Assembly: GCA_964526225.1 (NCBI GenBank)
Contig: CAZGLL010000006.1
Span: forward strand, 4,633 to 68,632
DNA length: 64,000 nucleotides
Direction: 5' to 3'
Source of the DNA: DRYM01 sp964526225
Lineage (GTDB): Archaea > Thermoproteota > Thermoprotei_A > EX4484-217-1
Shown: in pieces, positions 62,403 to 64,000 of the stretch
How the letters are laid out: every line of letters begins with the position of its first letter
Numbering within the stretch: the first letter of the stretch is position 1
The notes under the pieces: generated by a model
The model's input: the letters and a program-made list of their open reading frames with translations, nothing else
Database searches by the model: none
What the model was told of the DNA's origin: nothing
Translations under genes and position numbers: made by a program

Positions 62403-62630
62403 ATGCCAGTAGAGTTTCACGTTAAATACGATAAAAGCGTAGATGCTCTCTATATACGTTTAAGAGATGGGAGAATTGTTGAGTCTGATGAGGTTGCGCC
62501 TGGCATAATAGTTGATCTTAATGAGAATAATGAAATAATAGGAATAGAGGTTTTGTGGGTTTCAAGACGCAAACTGGATTTATTAAAGCTATTAATGGAA
62601 GGTCCTGAGGCTTTGGTGACCATGACGTGA
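62403..62630 (+). CDS. DUF2283 family protein (putative antitoxin)
   Basis: 75 residues: FHVKYDKSVDALYIRLRDGR, then E-V-A-P-G-I-I-V-D-L-N-E-N-N-E-I-I-G-I-E-V-L, the signature of DUF2283. Members commonly precede DUF4258 proteins and are thought to be antitoxins. ATG 62403 preferred over GTG 62391. Confidence 0.8.
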   Translation: MPVEFHVKYDKSVDALYIRLRDGRIVESDEVAPGIIVDLNENNEIIGIEVLWVSRRKLDLLKLLMEGPEALVTMT

Positions 62631-62863
62631 GGATAGTTTATAGCCTACATGCTCTCGAAAGAATGCGTCAGAGAGAGATTAGTAAGGAGCTAATAGTACA
62701 ATGTATTCAAAATCCAGACAAAAGTGAGGAGTTAAAGGAGGTTTATAGATGCATAAAAAGGATCAACAATAAAGTAATTATTGTAGTCTATAAACGAGAA
62801 AACGATAAGTTTATAGTGGTGACAGCGTACCTATCCTCGAAGCTACATAAATACTTGGGTTAA
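62627..62863 (+). CDS. DUF4258 family protein (putative toxin)
   Basis: 78 residues: Y-S-L-H-A-L-E-R-M-R-Q-R-E-I-S, CIQNPDKSEE and K-V-I-I-V-V-Y-K-R-E-N-D-K-F-I-V-V-T-A-Y, the RelE-like DUF4258 pattern. Starts at GTG overlapping the DUF2283 stop (GTGA), the coupling expected of a toxin-antitoxin operon. Toxicity is inferred only. Confidence 0.8.
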   Translation: MRIVYSLHALERMRQREISKELIVQCIQNPDKSEELKEVYRCIKRINNKVIIVVYKRENDKFIVVTAYLSSKLHKYLG

Positions 62864-62986
62864 AGCTTCCTTGCATTGAAGAAGTTCAGCAATATCTTTA
62901 CTTGTCTCTGATGGTGTTACAGTGATTCCTGTATGTTACGTCTTCTCAATAGGTTTAGCTTTTAATGGTAACTCTATAGCTGGTGA

Positions 62987-63985
62987 TTATAGAGGGTCGC
63001 TAGCTGATGCAATAGAGGTGTTAAGCGCTACGATTACCTTTACAGAAATTCCCGGCTTTGTGTGGAGTCTTATTCCTAAGATGTACTTACCGGGTTTCAG
63101 TTCAGCGCAGTTAGCTCCGTTTACGTAGAGAACTCCGTTCTTGTAGCAGAGTTTGAAGAGGTTGATGAACTTTCTCTGCCCTGGTTCCACCACATGCTCC
63201 GATGACTTCAATATAGATGCCCTAAGGCTGCATCCTGTGAGCGGTTTTCCATAGATATCATATACTGCTACGTCCCAGCTTATGTAGTTCACGATTCTTA
63301 AACTCGTATTTCCGCGATTCACAACGAATAGCTCAATAACAGTCTTGTTCCCCTCAGTGCTGAAAACCACATCGATAAACTTTGGTTTCTCGATAACCTG
63401 TAGATGCCGGAGCTTCTCAGGGTTTAGCCCTACTCTTACCTTTAGGTATAGGGAGTACTTAGGAAGGCTAACTTTACACACCTTAGGTCTGGGCTCAGCA
63501 CACTCTACCCTTAGTATAGGCGTGATTCTCGATACAAGCTCCTTCACCCTTAATACCTCCTCTGGTGAGGACATCGATACGTTAAATACCAGAACTTCAC
63601 TACTCATGATTATGACTTCATACTCCCCAGTTCTGTTAAGAATTGTCGGTAGGTAAGCCCTATAAACCATGGCTCTAGACCTAGGCTCTACAACACCTCT
63701 AAACCTCTTAGGGAAGTCTCTAGGTGTGTAGCCCTGCACAATCCACGTAAAATCCTCGTAGAGCTTCTCACCACCCCTATTCACCAGGTAGATCGTTAGA
63801 AAACCATCTCTATCAACAGAAACACTCATATTGTTAAAGACCAGAACCCCTACCTCATAGACAAACCTATCTACGCTAAGCATAGAAGAGCTATTGCTAA
63901 AGATCGTACTAGCCAGAGCAACGAGAGGAAGAATTCTATTTCTATACCCTAGCGTTTCCTCGCTCATCTGCCAGGAACTGAGCAT
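62987..63985 (-). CDS. Putative surface/secreted protein, possibly running off the right edge
   Basis: At least 332 residues of beta-rich sequence with repeated Ig-like pieces. Residues around 215-330 (VIELFVVNRGNTSLRIVNYI, VAVYDIYGKPLTG, EPGQRKFINLF, LKPGKYILGIRL) match the BsuPI/Ig-like fold. Hydrophobic residues 19-30 could be part of a signal peptide. The frame stays open to the window end, so the real start may lie beyond it. Codon use has more G+C than its neighbours. Function unknown. Confidence 0.55.
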   Translation of the reverse strand: MLSSWQMSEETLGYRNRILPLVALASTIFSNSSSMLSVDRFVYEVGVLVFNNMSVSVDRDGFLTIYLVNRGGEKLYEDFTWIVQGYTPRDFPKRFRGVVEPRSRAMVYRAYLPTILNRTGEYEVIIMSSEVLVFNVSMSSPEEVLRVKELVSRITPILRVECAEPRPKVCKVSLPKYSLYLKVRVGLNPEKLRHLQVIEKPKFIDVVFSTEGNKTVIELFVVNRGNTSLRIVNYISWDVAVYDIYGKPLTGCSLRASILKSSEHVVEPGQRKFINLFKLCYKNGVLYVNGANCAELKPGKYILGIRLHTKPGISVKVIVALNTSIASASDPL

Positions 63986-64000
63986 AGCAACAACGATGGG

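Noticed and set aside
1..64000. CRISPR arrays and transposase genes
   Set aside because: No regularly spaced repeats and no intact transposase motif seen when reading both strands.

Overview
The window is a gene-dense piece of a hyperthermophilic crenarchaeal (Thermoproteota, class Thermoprotei) chromosome; I cannot name the genus. The evidence is a full-length reverse gyrase, a crenarchaeal-type family B DNA polymerase, FEN1, TFB, TFS, Rpo12, aIF1, eS25, eS26, class-I LysRS, splicing endonuclease EndA, intron-containing tRNAs with bulge-helix-bulge junctions, archaeal C/D box guide RNAs, TATA boxes about 26 nt upstream of transcripts, and A/T-rich DNA with GC-rich tRNA genes. I see no rRNA operon, CRISPR array or intact transposase.

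Layout. 1-4.5 kb: start of Pth2 (off the left edge), a zinc ribbon, EF-1 beta, a first Cdc48 ATPase, a winged-helix protein and FEN1. 4.5-9.3 kb: Pcm, DUF371, Trm5, NAD kinase, Nob1 and an m5C methyltransferase. 9.4-15.4 kb: tRNA-Leu, tRNA-Thr (32-nt intron), a ThiL/AIR-synthase-like kinase, a radical SAM protein with no ordinary start codon, DNA polymerase B and tRNA-Arg. 15.4-18 kb: a looser stretch with an NSS-family transporter that appears to start at CTG, its 45-residue accessory protein and decayed DNA. 18-31 kb: endonuclease IV, a phosphatidyltransferase, a TrmY-like protein, eS26, ProRS, TrmI, eS25, a nitrilase-fold protein without its catalytic residues, reverse gyrase and a KaiC-like ATPase, with C/D box RNAs between genes. 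31-50 kb: a second Cdc48, TmcA, PEP synthase, another KaiC-like ATPase, EndA, a PhoU-like protein, a second radical SAM protein, GlyRS, agmatinase, Rpo12, aIF1, TFB and LysRS.

50-56 kb is the most rearranged part. An intact tRNA-Gln (48-nt intron) and PLP decarboxylase are followed by a 90-bp exact copy of part of the TFS gene, then a truncated membrane ORF, an NhaC antiporter and a guanidino-group hydrolase, then decayed copies of the tRNA and decarboxylase next to intact TFS. This is the footprint of a segmental duplication with genes lying between the two copies. 56-64 kb holds a nucleotide-metabolism group (two HD hydrolases, AMP phosphorylase, an MDP-1-like phosphatase, DUF429), a decayed alpha/beta hydrolase, a DUF89 protein, a DUF2283/DUF4258 toxin-antitoxin-like pair and a surface protein that may run off the right edge.

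The strongest functional theme is RNA processing and modification: EndA with intron-bearing tRNAs, Trm5, TrmI, a TrmY-like protein, TmcA, an NSUN-type methyltransferase, Nob1, Pth2, three aminoacyl-tRNA synthetases and four or five guide-like RNAs. The most unusual observations are mosaic gene conversion between the two Cdc48 paralogues (159 and 310 bp of perfect identity), the duplication scar at 50-56 kb, two genes whose conserved N-termini lie upstream of any ATG/GTG/TTG, a cluster of undescribed small RNAs, and two radical SAM proteins with CX7CX2C motifs.
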